Assembly (NCBI RefSeq): GCF_000973105.1
Contig: NC_015844.1
Span: forward strand, 4,832,501 to 4,896,500
Origin: Zobellia galactanivorans
GTDB lineage: Bacteria > Bacteroidota > Bacteroidia > Flavobacteriales > Flavobacteriaceae
Length of the DNA stretch: 64,000 nt
Direction of reading: 5' to 3'
The translations under genes and the position numbers were made by a program. Numbering within the stretch: position 1 is the stretch's first letter; every line of letters starts with the position of its first letter. The notes under the pieces are model-generated. The model saw only the letters and a list, made by a program, of their open reading frames with translations, made no database searches and was not told the DNA's origin. Shown piece after piece: positions 1 to 8,976 of this stretch.

Positions 1-1608
1 GTTAGGGCCATCAGGAAAAAAGTCGGTCAAGTAGCTCGAATAATCCGTTCCGTCAATATCAAGCGGTGATAATGACTCGGCTTGCCTCCAGTAGGGGGTT
101 CTATAGTTGGCAAAACTGTTTACCGCCTTATACACATAAGCTGCATTTCCGTATAGTTGTGTGTTATCACTTAAATCATAGCCGAAATTGACCGAAAATT
201 TGGCCGCTGCCGTTTCTGGAGAACCATTGATGTTGCCCGCATCAGGGGTTTCTGCCAAGAAGTTGTTTACCAGGTTCAACCCTGCCTGGTTTCTAGCGAT
301 CAAACTCGCTTCATCATGACCGTTTTCGTAGTTTTCCGTATCCAGCGGGTCCCGATAAACAAAATCAGCGTATTCACCGCCGGCATCTACCGTTCCAGGT
401 CGATTGGCCTGGTTTACTTTAGATAAATCAATGGTGTAATTGATAAAACCCTTGTCTTCGCCTATTGAACTTCCATTATTCAAGGATACCCCGAACATTT
501 CACCGTCACCTTCCGAGGTAATTCCCGTACGCACCGTGGCGGAACCTTCATTGGGACTATCTTTAAGGATGATATTCATAACACCGGCAATGGCATCGGA
601 ACCATATTGGGCCGAAGCACCATCCCTAAGGATTTCCACTCTTTTTATGGCGTCTGTCGGTATGGCGGAAATATCCGCACCGGTTTCACCACGTCCCGGT
701 GAGGTTTGTGTGTACAAAAGGGCACTCAAGTTCTTACGTTTACCATTTATCAAGATCAGGGTCCTACTTGGACCCATATTACGAATTTCATAAGGATCGA
801 GTAAGGAGGTGGCATCGTTTACGGGTGTTTGAACCGTGTTGAACGAGGGAATTCTATACTGTAAAGCTTTATCAAATGTCGCTTGCCCTGTAGAAGTTAA
901 TTCCTTGACACCCACAACGTCAACGGGTAACGGTGTATCCGTGTTGCTTCGAGGAGCGGTTCGCGACCCTACAACAATAAACTCCTCCAATTGTACGCCC
1001 TCACTAAGCGATACGTTTATAACCGATTTTCCCGCTACCTTTTTTTCCGTGGTCGGAAATCCTATATAACTATAGACCAAGGTGGCATTATCGGAAACCT
1101 CAATGGTATAATTTCCGTCAAAATCGGTAGTGGTACCATTGGTCGTTCCCTTTTCCACCACATTAACACCTGCTAGCGGGTTGCCATCTTGATCTTCAAC
1201 CTTTCCTGAAACGGATTGCTGAAGTACGGATAGATCCAAAGTGGTAGTGTGGCCCAAAGTATTAAGAAAAAGCTTCTTAGTTTTTATTTTCTCGGCTTTC
1301 TTGTGGTATACGACATAATAGCTATTGCCCAAATACTCAAAGTCAAAACTGGTTTTACTCTCGAGTTTATGTATGATTTTATTGAGCTTATTATATCGGT
1401 ATTCCTCAGGATTTAGATTCTCCCCAGATATAAGGCTGGCATTATACGTAAAAAAAACCTTGTGTTTTTTACTTATCTCGGCGAGAAAATCGGAAAGGGT
1501 AACGTAATTTTCCGCTTCCCTGTCAAGGTTTTTGTCCGAAGCCTGAATCGGAATACTTCCGATCAACAGGCTAGCGGCTAACAGTGTTTTCATAATAGTG
1601 TTTCTCAT
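1..1608 (-). CDS. TonB-dependent outer-membrane receptor with STN domain (N-terminal part, cut by window edge)
   Basis: The reading frame is open from an ATG at 1608 to the window edge (536 codons, no stop), so only the N-terminal part is visible. In order it shows a signal peptide (about residues 1-24), a secretin/TonB short N-terminal (STN) signalling domain (about 35-90), a carboxypeptidase-regulatory-like Ig fold (about 120-205, with GKVEDQDGNPLAGVNV), and a plug domain (about 215-340, with RVEILRDGASAQYGSDAIAG), then the start of the barrel. The FecR anti-sigma gene ends 20 bp upstream, and the ECF sigma gene lies before that. The STN domain fits a receptor that signals through FecR. The substrate cannot be told; the plug looks more like a classical receptor than SusC. 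An in-frame ATG at 1593 is an alternative start. Confidence 0.9.
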   Translation of the reverse strand, partial: MRNTIMKTLLAASLLIGSIPIQASDKNLDREAENYVTLSDFLAEISKKHKVFFTYNASLISGENLNPEEYRYNKLNKIIHKLESKTSFDFEYLGNSYYVVYHKKAEKIKTKKLFLNTLGHTTTLDLSVLQQSVSGKVEDQDGNPLAGVNVVEKGTTNGTTTDFDGNYTIEVSDNATLVYSYIGFPTTEKKVAGKSVINVSLSEGVQLEEFIVVGSRTAPRSNTDTPLPVDVVGVKELTSTGQATFDKALQYRIPSFNTVQTPVNDATSLLDPYEIRNMGPSRTLILINGKRKNLSALLYTQTSPGRGETGADISAIPTDAIKRVEILRDGASAQYGSDAIAGVMNIILKDSPNEGSATVRTGITSEGDGEMFGVSLNNGSSIGEDKGFINYTIDLSKVNQANRPGTVDAGGEYADFVYRDPLDTENYENGHDEASLIARNQAGLNLVNNFLAETPDAGNINGSPETAAAKFSVNFGYDLSDNTQLYGNAAYVYKAVNSFANYRTPYWRQAESLSPLDIDGTDYSSYLTDFFPDGPN

Positions 1609-1628
1609 AGTAATGATTTGATTTTGAG

Positions 1629-2639
1629 TTAATTTTTAAACATTAAAAGTCTATTGTCTTTCTCGACAATTCGGGTTCCTGTCGATTTTTCTATAGCCGA
1701 CAAACAGATTTTTAGATTTTGGTTGGGGATGCCTCCCGTAAGTTTTTGATGTTTTAGTTCTTCGTCAATGAATTCCGTTTTTAGGCCATAGGCCTGTTCT
1801 ATATTTTTCATGACCTCATATACCGAGGTGTTGTTGAATATATAGGTTCCTTCACGCCATAAGGAATAGGAAAGTTCTTGGGTCACCCTGTCGTGGGTTA
1901 TGGCCTTGTCTTCATTGGAATACGATACCAATTCGCCCGGTTTCATTTTTTGGGAGGTGCCGTTCCCCAGCAAAAGCTCAATGCAGCCTTCATCTAAAAG
2001 AACGCCGGTCTTATTGTTTCGGGTGCTTACATGGAATTGTGTTCCGAATACTTCTACCTTTAAATCTTTGGTATTCACCCAGAATTTGGCTTTGGTAGAG
2101 GGAATGGCTTTTACCTTAAAGTAAGCCTCTCCCGATAGATTTATATTTCGGGGGCTGCTTTTGTCATAACTTATTTGAGAATTACCGTTTAAGATGACAG
2201 ACGTACCATCGGGCAGTTTTAAATCGATGATTTCCCCAAATAGGGTAGTGTGGGTAACCGTGGTATCGGCAGGTATAAAAATATAGGCCAAGCTTATCAT
2301 GAGAACCAAGGTGGTCGCCATTGCCATATATTTTACGGTAATGAACGAAAATCTTTCCTTATTAATACTTTTTTCTTCCACTTCTACTAGGGCTAGTATA
2401 TCGCTAAGGGCTTGATCTATTTTAGTTTCCGAAACCTGGGTCTTGTTGAATTTGATACCTAATATTATAGCCTTGGCATTGTACACCGTTTCTATTTTAT
2501 CAGGATGTTGCCCAATCCATTTGTTCCAGAAGGCCACATCGTTTTGATTATGGTTCTTTGCCCAGTTTACGAACGATATATCGTCGATCAGTATCTCTAA
2601 GAGGGATAGTTCTTCTTTGCTCATAAACAGGGGCTTCAC
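1629..2639 (-). CDS. FecR family anti-sigma factor / signal transducer
   Basis: 336 residues. The N-terminal cytoplasmic part (about 1-100) would bind the sigma factor. One membrane helix (about 104-125, rich in A, L, V, I) is followed by a periplasmic FecR domain (about 135-230, with LPDGTSVILN and GEAYFKV) and a C-terminal DUF4974-like domain (about 265-333, with VYEVMKNIEQAYGL). This is the normal Bacteroidota FecR layout. It lies 41 bp downstream of the ECF sigma gene and 20 bp upstream of the TonB receptor, so the three are probably one operon. By family knowledge, the receptor's STN domain contacts the periplasmic part and the signal frees the sigma factor. A second Met at residue 6 is a possible start. 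Confidence 0.93.
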   Translation of the reverse strand: MKPLFMSKEELSLLEILIDDISFVNWAKNHNQNDVAFWNKWIGQHPDKIETVYNAKAIILGIKFNKTQVSETKIDQALSDILALVEVEEKSINKERFSFITVKYMAMATTLVLMISLAYIFIPADTTVTHTTLFGEIIDLKLPDGTSVILNGNSQISYDKSSPRNINLSGEAYFKVKAIPSTKAKFWVNTKDLKVEVFGTQFHVSTRNNKTGVLLDEGCIELLLGNGTSQKMKPGELVSYSNEDKAITHDRVTQELSYSLWREGTYIFNNTSVYEVMKNIEQAYGLKTEFIDEELKHQKLTGGIPNQNLKICLSAIEKSTGTRIVEKDNRLLMFKN

Positions 2640-2680
2640 TAATAAAGAGGCTAATGTTTATTATTTATACCCTATTATTT

Positions 2681-3259
2681 TTAAGTTTTTTCAAAGACCG
2701 CCGATATTTCTCGATCTTCGATCTCATTTCTTAGTTTGGTAAAGGCCTTCTGCAAGGTGTTCAATACGCTTTGATAAGATATATCCATAACCTCCATGGT
2801 ATCTTTTGTAGATAGGCCACTATAGTATTTTAAGTAGATGACTTCTCGCTGTCGTGTGGAAAGTGAGTTAAGTAAGATGGCTAGGGTAGTCGTCTTGATA
2901 TGGCTCGATTCTTGTTCGATTTTCAATTCTTCGGGTGAAAATCCAAAAGACTGACCTAATTCAAATGACGTGTCATAGGAGCTAAATTGCCGTTCCTTTT
3001 TCAAACTTTTTAGAATTGCCCTTCGAAAAGAGGTAAATAAGTAAGATTTTACGTGGTCAACTTTTCTAATTTTTCCTCGATTTTTATGTAAGTAGATAAA
3101 AAAATTTTGAAGACAATCCTCAGTAATAAATTGGTCCGAAGAGATTTTTATTCCGTAACTGTAGAGTTGTGGATAATAGGTTTTGAATAATGAAGAAAAG
3201 GCGTTTTGATCTCCTTCCGTAAATAATTCCCATAAAGATTTTTCAGAAAAGGTGTTCAT
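2681..3259 (-). CDS. ECF-type RNA polymerase sigma factor
   Basis: 192 residues, the usual size for an ECF sigma factor. Region 2 (about residues 20-90) carries FSSLFKTYYPQLYSYG and ITEDCLQNFFIYLHKN. Region 4 (about 125-180) has the helix-turn-helix with LSTRQREVIYLKYYSGLS. There is no region 1 or 3. It is the first gene of the sigma/FecR/TonB-receptor set on this strand, and by analogy would direct transcription of the receptor genes when the ligand is present. The target promoter is not evident. The 281 bp to the divergent ychF gene hold the promoters of both genes. Confidence 0.92.
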   Translation of the reverse strand: MNTFSEKSLWELFTEGDQNAFSSLFKTYYPQLYSYGIKISSDQFITEDCLQNFFIYLHKNRGKIRKVDHVKSYLFTSFRRAILKSLKKERQFSSYDTSFELGQSFGFSPEELKIEQESSHIKTTTLAILLNSLSTRQREVIYLKYYSGLSTKDTMEVMDISYQSVLNTLQKAFTKLRNEIEDREISAVFEKT

Positions 3260-3476
3260 ATTTTAGATCTGGGCTTGGTCTAAATATATGCAATGATTAC
3301 TAAAATAACGTTAAATGTTTTAATTTAATTTGTCATTTTTGGTTATTTCATGATTATATGTCAACGATACACTTATTTTTTTGAAAATATTTCAACACGG
3401 ACTACAGCACTTAAATCTACTTATAAGACCTAAGCAAGAGGAGAGTAGATTTATTAAAAATACCAATTCAAAAAGT

Positions 3477-3484
3477 TATCTTTG
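3477..3484 (+). promoter_or_regulatory. -7 promoter box for ychF
   Basis: TATCTTTG matches the Bacteroidota -7 consensus TAnnTTTG exactly. At the expected 19-nt distance upstream the -33 box is only TTTA (3450-3453), so it is weak. The box ends 56 bp before the ychF ATG, leaving a leader of about 50 nt. Confidence 0.5.
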
Positions 3485-3540
3485 CACCCTATTTTAGAAG
3501 CCCTTTTTAATTTATTCAAACTTTAATTACAAATTTCAAG

Positions 3541-4635
3541 ATGAAAGCAGGTATTGTAGGATTGCCAAACGTAGGAAAATCAACTCTGTTCAATTGTCTT
3601 TCCAACGCCAAGGCGCAAAGTGCCAATTTTCCTTTTTGTACGATAGAACCAAATATCGGGGTGGTAAACGTTCCCGATGCCCGGTTAGAGAAATTGGAAT
3701 CATTGGTAGATCCAGAACGTGTTTTGCCCGCAACGGTTGAAATCGTAGATATTGCCGGTTTGGTAAAAGGGGCTAGTAAAGGGGAAGGACTGGGAAACCA
3801 GTTCTTGGGAAACATTCGTGAAACCGATGCTATACTACATGTACTCCGTTGTTTTGACAATGACAATATTGTTCATGTCGATGGTTCCGTCGATCCGATA
3901 AGGGACAAAGAGACCATTGATATGGAACTTCAATTGAAAGATCTTGAGACGGTAGATAAAAAACTGGACAAGGTAAAGCGTGCCGCCAAGACGGGTAATA
4001 AGGAAGCCCAAAAAGAAGAAGCGGTGCTCTTGAAGCTGAAAGAAGGTTTGGAAGCGGGAACTTCGGTTCGCGCCATCGATATATCGGAAGACGATAGAAA
4101 CGAATTTGTAAAACCCTTGCAATTCATTACCGATAAGCCTGTAATGTATGTTTGTAATGTAGATGAAGATGCCGCCGCTACAGGAAATGACTATGTAGAA
4201 AAAGTAAAGGCCGCCGTTGCCCAAGAGAACGCAGAAGTAATCGTCTTGGCCGTTGGTACCGAAGCGGATATTACCGAACTTGAAACCTATGAAGAACGCC
4301 AAATGTTCTTAGAAGACCTTGGTTTGGAAGAACCGGGTTCGGCTAAATTGATTCGTGGCGCCTATAAATTGCTCAACCTTGAGACCTATTTTACGGCGGG
4401 GGTCAAGGAAGTTCGTGCATGGACGATTCCCGTTGGCGCTACCGCTCCTCAAGCAGCTGGGGTAATCCATACCGATTTTGAAAAAGGATTTATCCGCGCC
4501 GAGGTGATTTCTTATAAGGATTTTGTTCAATTTGGAAGTGAAGCCAAAGTTAAGGAAGCGGGTAAGATGCGCGTAGAAGGCAAGGAATATATCGTGAAGG
4601 ATGGCGATATCATGCACTTCAGGTTTAACGTATAA
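3541..4635 (+). CDS. ychF: Redox-regulated ATPase YchF (OLA1 family)
   Basis: 364 residues, the normal length. The P-loop is at residues 7-15 (GLPNVGKST). The second nucleotide motif is DIAGLVKGA at about 69. The guanine-specificity motif is replaced by NVDE (in YVCNVDED), as in the ATP-preferring YchF/OLA1 subfamily of Obg-like proteins. A C-terminal TGS domain carries [16 protein letters not shown] and [12 protein letters not shown]. By family knowledge it is a cytoplasmic, ribosome-associated ATPase linked to the oxidative stress response. The start is the ATG at 3541, which matches the conserved [10 protein letters not shown] beginning. Confidence 0.97.
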   Translation: MKAGIVGLPNVGKSTLFNCLSNAKAQSANFPFCTIEPNIGVVNVPDARLEKLESLVDPERVLPATVEIVDIAGLVKGASKGEGLGNQFLGNIRETDAILHVLRCFDNDNIVHVDGSVDPIRDKETIDMELQLKDLETVDKKLDKVKRAAKTGNKEAQKEEAVLLKLKEGLEAGTSVRAIDISEDDRNEFVKPLQFITDKPVMYVCNVDEDAAATGNDYVEKVKAAVAQENAEVIVLAVGTEADITELETYEERQMFLEDLGLEEPGSAKLIRGAYKLLNLETYFTAGVKEVRAWTIPVGATAPQAAGVIHTDFEKGFIRAEVISYKDFVQFGSEAKVKEAGKMRVEGKEYIVKDGDIMHFRFNV

Positions 4636-4845
4636 CCTGCTTTTCCCCATTTTTACAAATTTATCGTTATATGCGGCTACCGTGTTGCACGGTTGAACGC
4701 ATAGAGCGGCACGCACTCCCATGCCTCGAACGGACTCCCTGATTTCGACATAAACGGAACCCTCTGTTTATAAAAGAGGTCAACTATGTTTTAAGGTAAA
4801 CCTATTTATGGTTAAATTCACCGCTACAAAAAATACCCTAGTAAA

Positions 4846-7173
4846 TTGGATAATTTTATAGATGAACTGAACGACGCCCAAAGGGCTCCCGTTCTGCATA
4901 AAGATGGCCCCTTAATGGTCATTGCCGGAGCCGGCTCGGGCAAGACAAGGGTGCTTACCTATCGTATAGCCTATTTGATGCAACAAGGTGTTGATGCTTT
5001 TAACATATTGGCATTGACCTTTACCAACAAGGCCGCACGTGAAATGAAAGAGCGTATCGCCAAGATTGCGGGTAGGGCAGAGACCAAAAACCTTTGGATG
5101 GGTACCTTTCACTCCGTTTTTGCCAAGTTATTGCGGTACGATGGCGATAAATTGGGCTTCCCGAGTAATTTCACCATATATGACACCCAAGATTCGCAAA
5201 GGCTGTTGGCTTCCATTATCAAGGAAATGGGACTCGACAAGGATATCTATAAGTACAAACAGGTGCAGAACCGTATATCCTCATACAAGAACAGCCTGAT
5301 TACCGTAAAGGCCTATATGCAGAACCCTGAACTGGTAGAAGCCGATGCCATGGCCAAAAGGCCAAGAATGGGAGAAATCTACCAGAACTACGTAGAGCGT
5401 TGCTTTAAGGCCGGTGCGATGGACTTTGATGATTTGTTGTTGCGCACCAACGAGCTATTGAACCGCTTCCCCGAAGTGCTTATGAAGTACCAAGACCGGT
5501 TCCGATATATTTTGGTAGATGAGTACCAAGATACCAACCATTCCCAATATTTGATCGTAAAGGCCCTAGCCGACCGCTATCATAATATTTGTGTGGTGGG
5601 CGATGATGCACAGAGTATCTATTCTTTCCGCGGGGCGAATATCAGCAACATCCTCAACTTTCAACGCGATTATGAAAATGTGGGCATGTACCGCCTTGAA
5701 CAGAACTATAGGTCTACACGAAATATCGTAAATGCGGCCAACTCCATTATCGAAAAGAACAAAGACCAGTTAGAGAAAGTGGTTTGGACCTCGAACGATG
5801 ACGGCCCTCCGATCAAGGTACACCGCAGTACCACCGATGCCGAGGAAGGGCGTTTCGTAGCCGGATCCATTTGGGACCATAAGATGAACGAACAGATGGG
5901 CAATGGCGAATTTGCCGTGCTCTACCGCACCAACTCACAGTCCCGCGCCATAGAAGACGCCTTACGAAAGCGCGATATTCCATATCGTATCTATGGGGGA
6001 CTATCCTTTTACCAACGGAAGGAAATCAAGGATGTTTTGGGATACTTGCGATTGGTAATCAACCCGAAAGACGAGGAGGCCCTTAAACGGGTCATCAATT
6101 TCCCGGCAAGGGGTATAGGACAGACCACCCTTGATAAACTTACGGTAGCGGCCAATCATTACAACCGTTCCATTTTTGAGGTTATTCAGAATCTCGATAA
6201 AATTGATTTAAAAATCAACGCGGGCACCAAGCGAAAGCTACAAGATTTTACCACTATGATCCGCAGTTTCCAGATCATGAACGAAACGACCGACGCCTTT
6301 ACCTTGGCCGAACATGTGGCCAAAAAATCCGGACTCCTTTTAGAGTTTAAAAAAGACGGAACGCCAGAAGGTATCGGTAAAATGGAAAATATTGAAGAGT
6401 TGCTCAACGGTATAAAGGATTTTGTGGAAGGACAGAAAGAAATTGCCGATGCTACAGGAAGTATTAGTGAATTCTTGGAAGATGTGGCCTTGGCAACGGA
6501 TTTGGATAACGATAAAGGCGATGATGACCGCGTGGCCCTAATGACCATTCACCTGGCCAAGGGATTGGAGTTTCCCTATGTTTATATCGTAGGTATGGAG
6601 GAAGACCTCTTCCCTTCAGGAATGAGTATGAATACCCGTAGCGAATTGGAAGAAGAGCGAAGGTTGTTCTATGTGGCCCTGACCCGGGCCGAAAAGCAAG
6701 CCTATCTTACCTATACACAAAACAGGTACCGATGGGGCAAACTGATAGATGCCGAACCCAGTCGGTTCTTAGAGGAAATCGATGAGAAATACATAGAAAA
6801 CCTCACTCCGATCGATACCGGCTATCGGTACAAACCTTTATTGGACGGCGATATTTTCGGAGAGGTGGACAAAAGCAGGTTACGTCAGAACAAACCGGTG
6901 AAAGGCACCCCGCCAAGTCGAAAAAAACCGAATGAAAACCAGCTTAGAAAACTGCGGAAACTCAAACCGGACCTGGCTACGCCCGTGGGCAACACCAATT
7001 CGGTAGACCCCAATCTGGCAGAAGGCTGCCTTATCAACCATACGCGATTTGGTCGAGGAAAAGTATTGAAAATAGAAGGTGTGGGCAATGACCGAAAGGC
7101 CGAGATCCAATTTGAAAAGGGCGACGTAAAGAAATTATTGCTTCGCTTTGCCAAATTGGAAGTTATAGGTTAG
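4846..7173 (+). CDS. UvrD/PcrA-type superfamily 1 DNA helicase
   Basis: 775 residues. The helicase motifs run in order: Q-motif/N-terminus (LNDAQRAPV), Walker A (AGAGSGKT), Walker B (LVDEYQDT), motif III (GDDAQSIYSFRGA), motif IV (EQNYRST), motif V (MTIHLAKGLEF) and motif VI (FYVALTRAE). The C-terminal 50 residues form a small beta domain (GCLINHTRFGRGKVLKIEG) of the type that in PcrA/UvrD contacts RNA polymerase. It is an ATP-dependent 3'-5' helicase for nucleotide excision repair and replication-transcription conflicts. No ATG precedes the conserved beginning and an in-frame stop lies at 4813, so the start is a TTG. Confidence 0.95.
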   Translation: MDNFIDELNDAQRAPVLHKDGPLMVIAGAGSGKTRVLTYRIAYLMQQGVDAFNILALTFTNKAAREMKERIAKIAGRAETKNLWMGTFHSVFAKLLRYDGDKLGFPSNFTIYDTQDSQRLLASIIKEMGLDKDIYKYKQVQNRISSYKNSLITVKAYMQNPELVEADAMAKRPRMGEIYQNYVERCFKAGAMDFDDLLLRTNELLNRFPEVLMKYQDRFRYILVDEYQDTNHSQYLIVKALADRYHNICVVGDDAQSIYSFRGANISNILNFQRDYENVGMYRLEQNYRSTRNIVNAANSIIEKNKDQLEKVVWTSNDDGPPIKVHRSTTDAEEGRFVAGSIWDHKMNEQMGNGEFAVLYRTNSQSRAIEDALRKRDIPYRIYGGLSFYQRKEIKDVLGYLRLVINPKDEEALKRVINFPARGIGQTTLDKLTVAANHYNRSIFEVIQNLDKIDLKINAGTKRKLQDFTTMIRSFQIMNETTDAFTLAEHVAKKSGLLLEFKKDGTPEGIGKMENIEELLNGIKDFVEGQKEIADATGSISEFLEDVALATDLDNDKGDDDRVALMTIHLAKGLEFPYVYIVGMEEDLFPSGMSMNTRSELEEERRLFYVALTRAEKQAYLTYTQNRYRWGKLIDAEPSRFLEEIDEKYIENLTPIDTGYRYKPLLDGDIFGEVDKSRLRQNKPVKGTPPSRKKPNENQLRKLRKLKPDLATPVGNTNSVDPNLAEGCLINHTRFGRGKVLKIEGVGNDRKAEIQFEKGDVKKLLLRFAKLEVIG

Positions 7174-7197
7174 GTGACGATTCATTACACTATAAAC

Positions 7198-7228
7198 AAA
7201 GCCCCAAGAAATAGATTCATGGGGCTTT
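7198..7228 (+). terminator. Rho-independent terminator after the pcrA-like gene
   Basis: A perfect 8-bp stem AAAGCCCC / GGGGCTTT with a 15-nt loop, followed by a T-rich stretch, starts 24 bp after the stop codon. Confidence 0.8.
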
Positions 7229-7371
7229 GTTGTTTTAAACCATATCATTGCTTTTCCTTAAAAGTGAATAAATAGACAGAAAAACAATCCCATAAGGCAG
7301 GGGGTGATCCATAGGGTTTGAGAGAAGAAAAAAATGTAGTAATTTAGATAAGGTCTTATAAGTGAAATGCT

Positions 7372-7992
7372 ATGGCAGAGTTTATAAAAATATATAAGGA
7401 CAATCCGAACCCAAAGGAAGTAAAAAGGGTAGTCGATGTTTTGCGCAAGGGCGGGCTGATCATTTACCCAACCGACACGGTCTATGGCCTAGGTTGCGAT
7501 ATTACCAATTCGCGCGCCTTGGAAAAAATTGCCCGAATCAAAGGAATTAAATTGGCCAAGGCCAACTGGTCTTTTATCTGTGCCGATTTGAGCAATCTGT
7601 CAGATTACGTTCGTCAAATCGATACGGCCACCTTTAAAATTCTCAAAAGGGCCTTACCGGGGCCCTATACCTTCATTCTTCCGGGTAACAACAATCTCCC
7701 CAAAGATTTCAAGAAGCGAAAAACCGTTGGAATCAGGGTACCTGACAACACCATAGCCAGGGCACTGGTGGAAGGACTGGGCAACCCCATAGTTTCTACT
7801 TCCATTCGTGATGATGATGATCTGTTGGAATACACCACCGACCCGGAACTCATTTTTGAAAAATGGGAGAACTTGGTCGATATCGTAATCGACGGCGGTT
7901 ATGGCGATAATGTGGCGTCAACGGTTATCGACCTATCGAATGGGGAAGCCGAAGTCGTCAGGGAAGGTAAGGGAGATATAGACATATTTTAA
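7372..7992 (+). CDS. YciO/Sua5/YrdC family protein (threonylcarbamoyl-AMP synthase-like)
   Basis: 206 residues forming a single YrdC fold. The nucleotide and substrate pocket motifs are visible: GLIIYPTDTVYGLGCDI (about 26-42), a Lys/Arg pair around KRKTVGIRVPDN, and IVSTSIRDDDD. Family members of the TsaC/Sua5 branch make threonylcarbamoyl-AMP for tRNA t6A37 modification. The short form without the C-terminal Sua5 domain, beginning FIKIYKDNPNPKEVKRVVDVL, looks closer to the YciO branch, whose t6A activity is doubtful. It sits alone between a terminator and a convergent gene. Confidence 0.85.
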   Translation: MAEFIKIYKDNPNPKEVKRVVDVLRKGGLIIYPTDTVYGLGCDITNSRALEKIARIKGIKLAKANWSFICADLSNLSDYVRQIDTATFKILKRALPGPYTFILPGNNNLPKDFKKRKTVGIRVPDNTIARALVEGLGNPIVSTSIRDDDDLLEYTTDPELIFEKWENLVDIVIDGGYGDNVASTVIDLSNGEAEVVREGKGDIDIF

Positions 7993-8016
7993 ACCTAGGC
8001 CCTTCACAGGTCTTAC

Positions 8017-8823
8017 TTACCACCAGGCCACAAATAGTTTTTCGAATTGGCCATCCGATTTTTTCAGCCAGACCATGGGGGCACTTGTATTTTCGATACG
8101 TAGGCGCACTTCTTTTAAAATTTCGGAATGGGAAGACCAATCAACGTTGTTGTGCGGTGCAACGACCCATTCCGATTTAATGGGCAGGTAATAATGGTAG
8201 GTTTTAAAATCGGCGGTATCAAAGTCCTCCAAGCGAAGCCAATACCCATAAACACAAGCTGTATTTAAAGGTTCTATATGAATATGGGGCTTTTGAAAGG
8301 GCATGAACAATTGGGCCTTAAAACAGGCTTGATGAACAATGGCTTCATGGTCGATGCCTCTTTCCGATAAAGCCTTGATACCACTTTCCGTATGCAAAAG
8401 GGCAAACTGCCTGTCCCTTATCTTTTCCATTTTACTAAAGAACAAATCCCTACGGTTAGGGCCGACCAATCGGTGAATGGGCTCTGGTAGGCTCGGGTCT
8501 ACGATATAGAATTTATAGGTCAATTCCACATGTATCAATTTTTTCGTCTCCCTATGCCGTAGTATAAAGTCAATTTCGCCAATGGTCCGGTTATGGTCTT
8601 TGATCGGCAGATTGTGCAGCAGTAGTTCGTAGGTAGTGTCATGAATCAACAAGCGGGAGAATACCTCTTCCATTTGATGGCCAAGGCGCATTTTTTTTAA
8701 AATTGGTCGTGGAGTAAATCCATGCAAATCGATATCGGGAAAAACGAATTGTTCTATTCCGAATTCCATTTCCCTCCATAAAGCAGGGGTAGCCAAAAAC
8801 CCGAAGCACTGTTCTTTTATCAT
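8017..8823 (-). CDS. DUF1853 family protein, PD-(D/E)XK nuclease-like fold
   Basis: 268 residues. It matches the DUF1853 pattern: RLGHQMEEVFSRLL near residue 50, then TIGEIDFILRH, then KLIHVELTYKFYI. The trio of Glu (LGHQMEE), Asp (GEIDF) and Glu-x-Lys (VELTYKF) is the arrangement of a PD-(D/E)XK phosphodiesterase core. No experimentally defined function is known to me for this family. It is convergent with the YciO-like gene (24 bp apart) and divergent from the GH109 gene. The first Met is at 8823; nothing argues for a later start. Confidence 0.75.
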   Translation of the reverse strand: MIKEQCFGFLATPALWREMEFGIEQFVFPDIDLHGFTPRPILKKMRLGHQMEEVFSRLLIHDTTYELLLHNLPIKDHNRTIGEIDFILRHRETKKLIHVELTYKFYIVDPSLPEPIHRLVGPNRRDLFFSKMEKIRDRQFALLHTESGIKALSERGIDHEAIVHQACFKAQLFMPFQKPHIHIEPLNTACVYGYWLRLEDFDTADFKTYHYYLPIKSEWVVAPHNNVDWSSHSEILKEVRLRIENTSAPMVWLKKSDGQFEKLFVAWW

Positions 8824-8976
8824 CTTTTACGAAGGTAGGTTCTCATAAGGGCCTTTCAAAAAAATAAAGGGCCCTTGGCACTACTTTTTGAATTGCAGTA
8901 TCCTATTATCTTCAAATTACCTAAAACTTCTTTATATTGTAGACTCATTTCTACAAACAACCACAAAAAAAGACAG

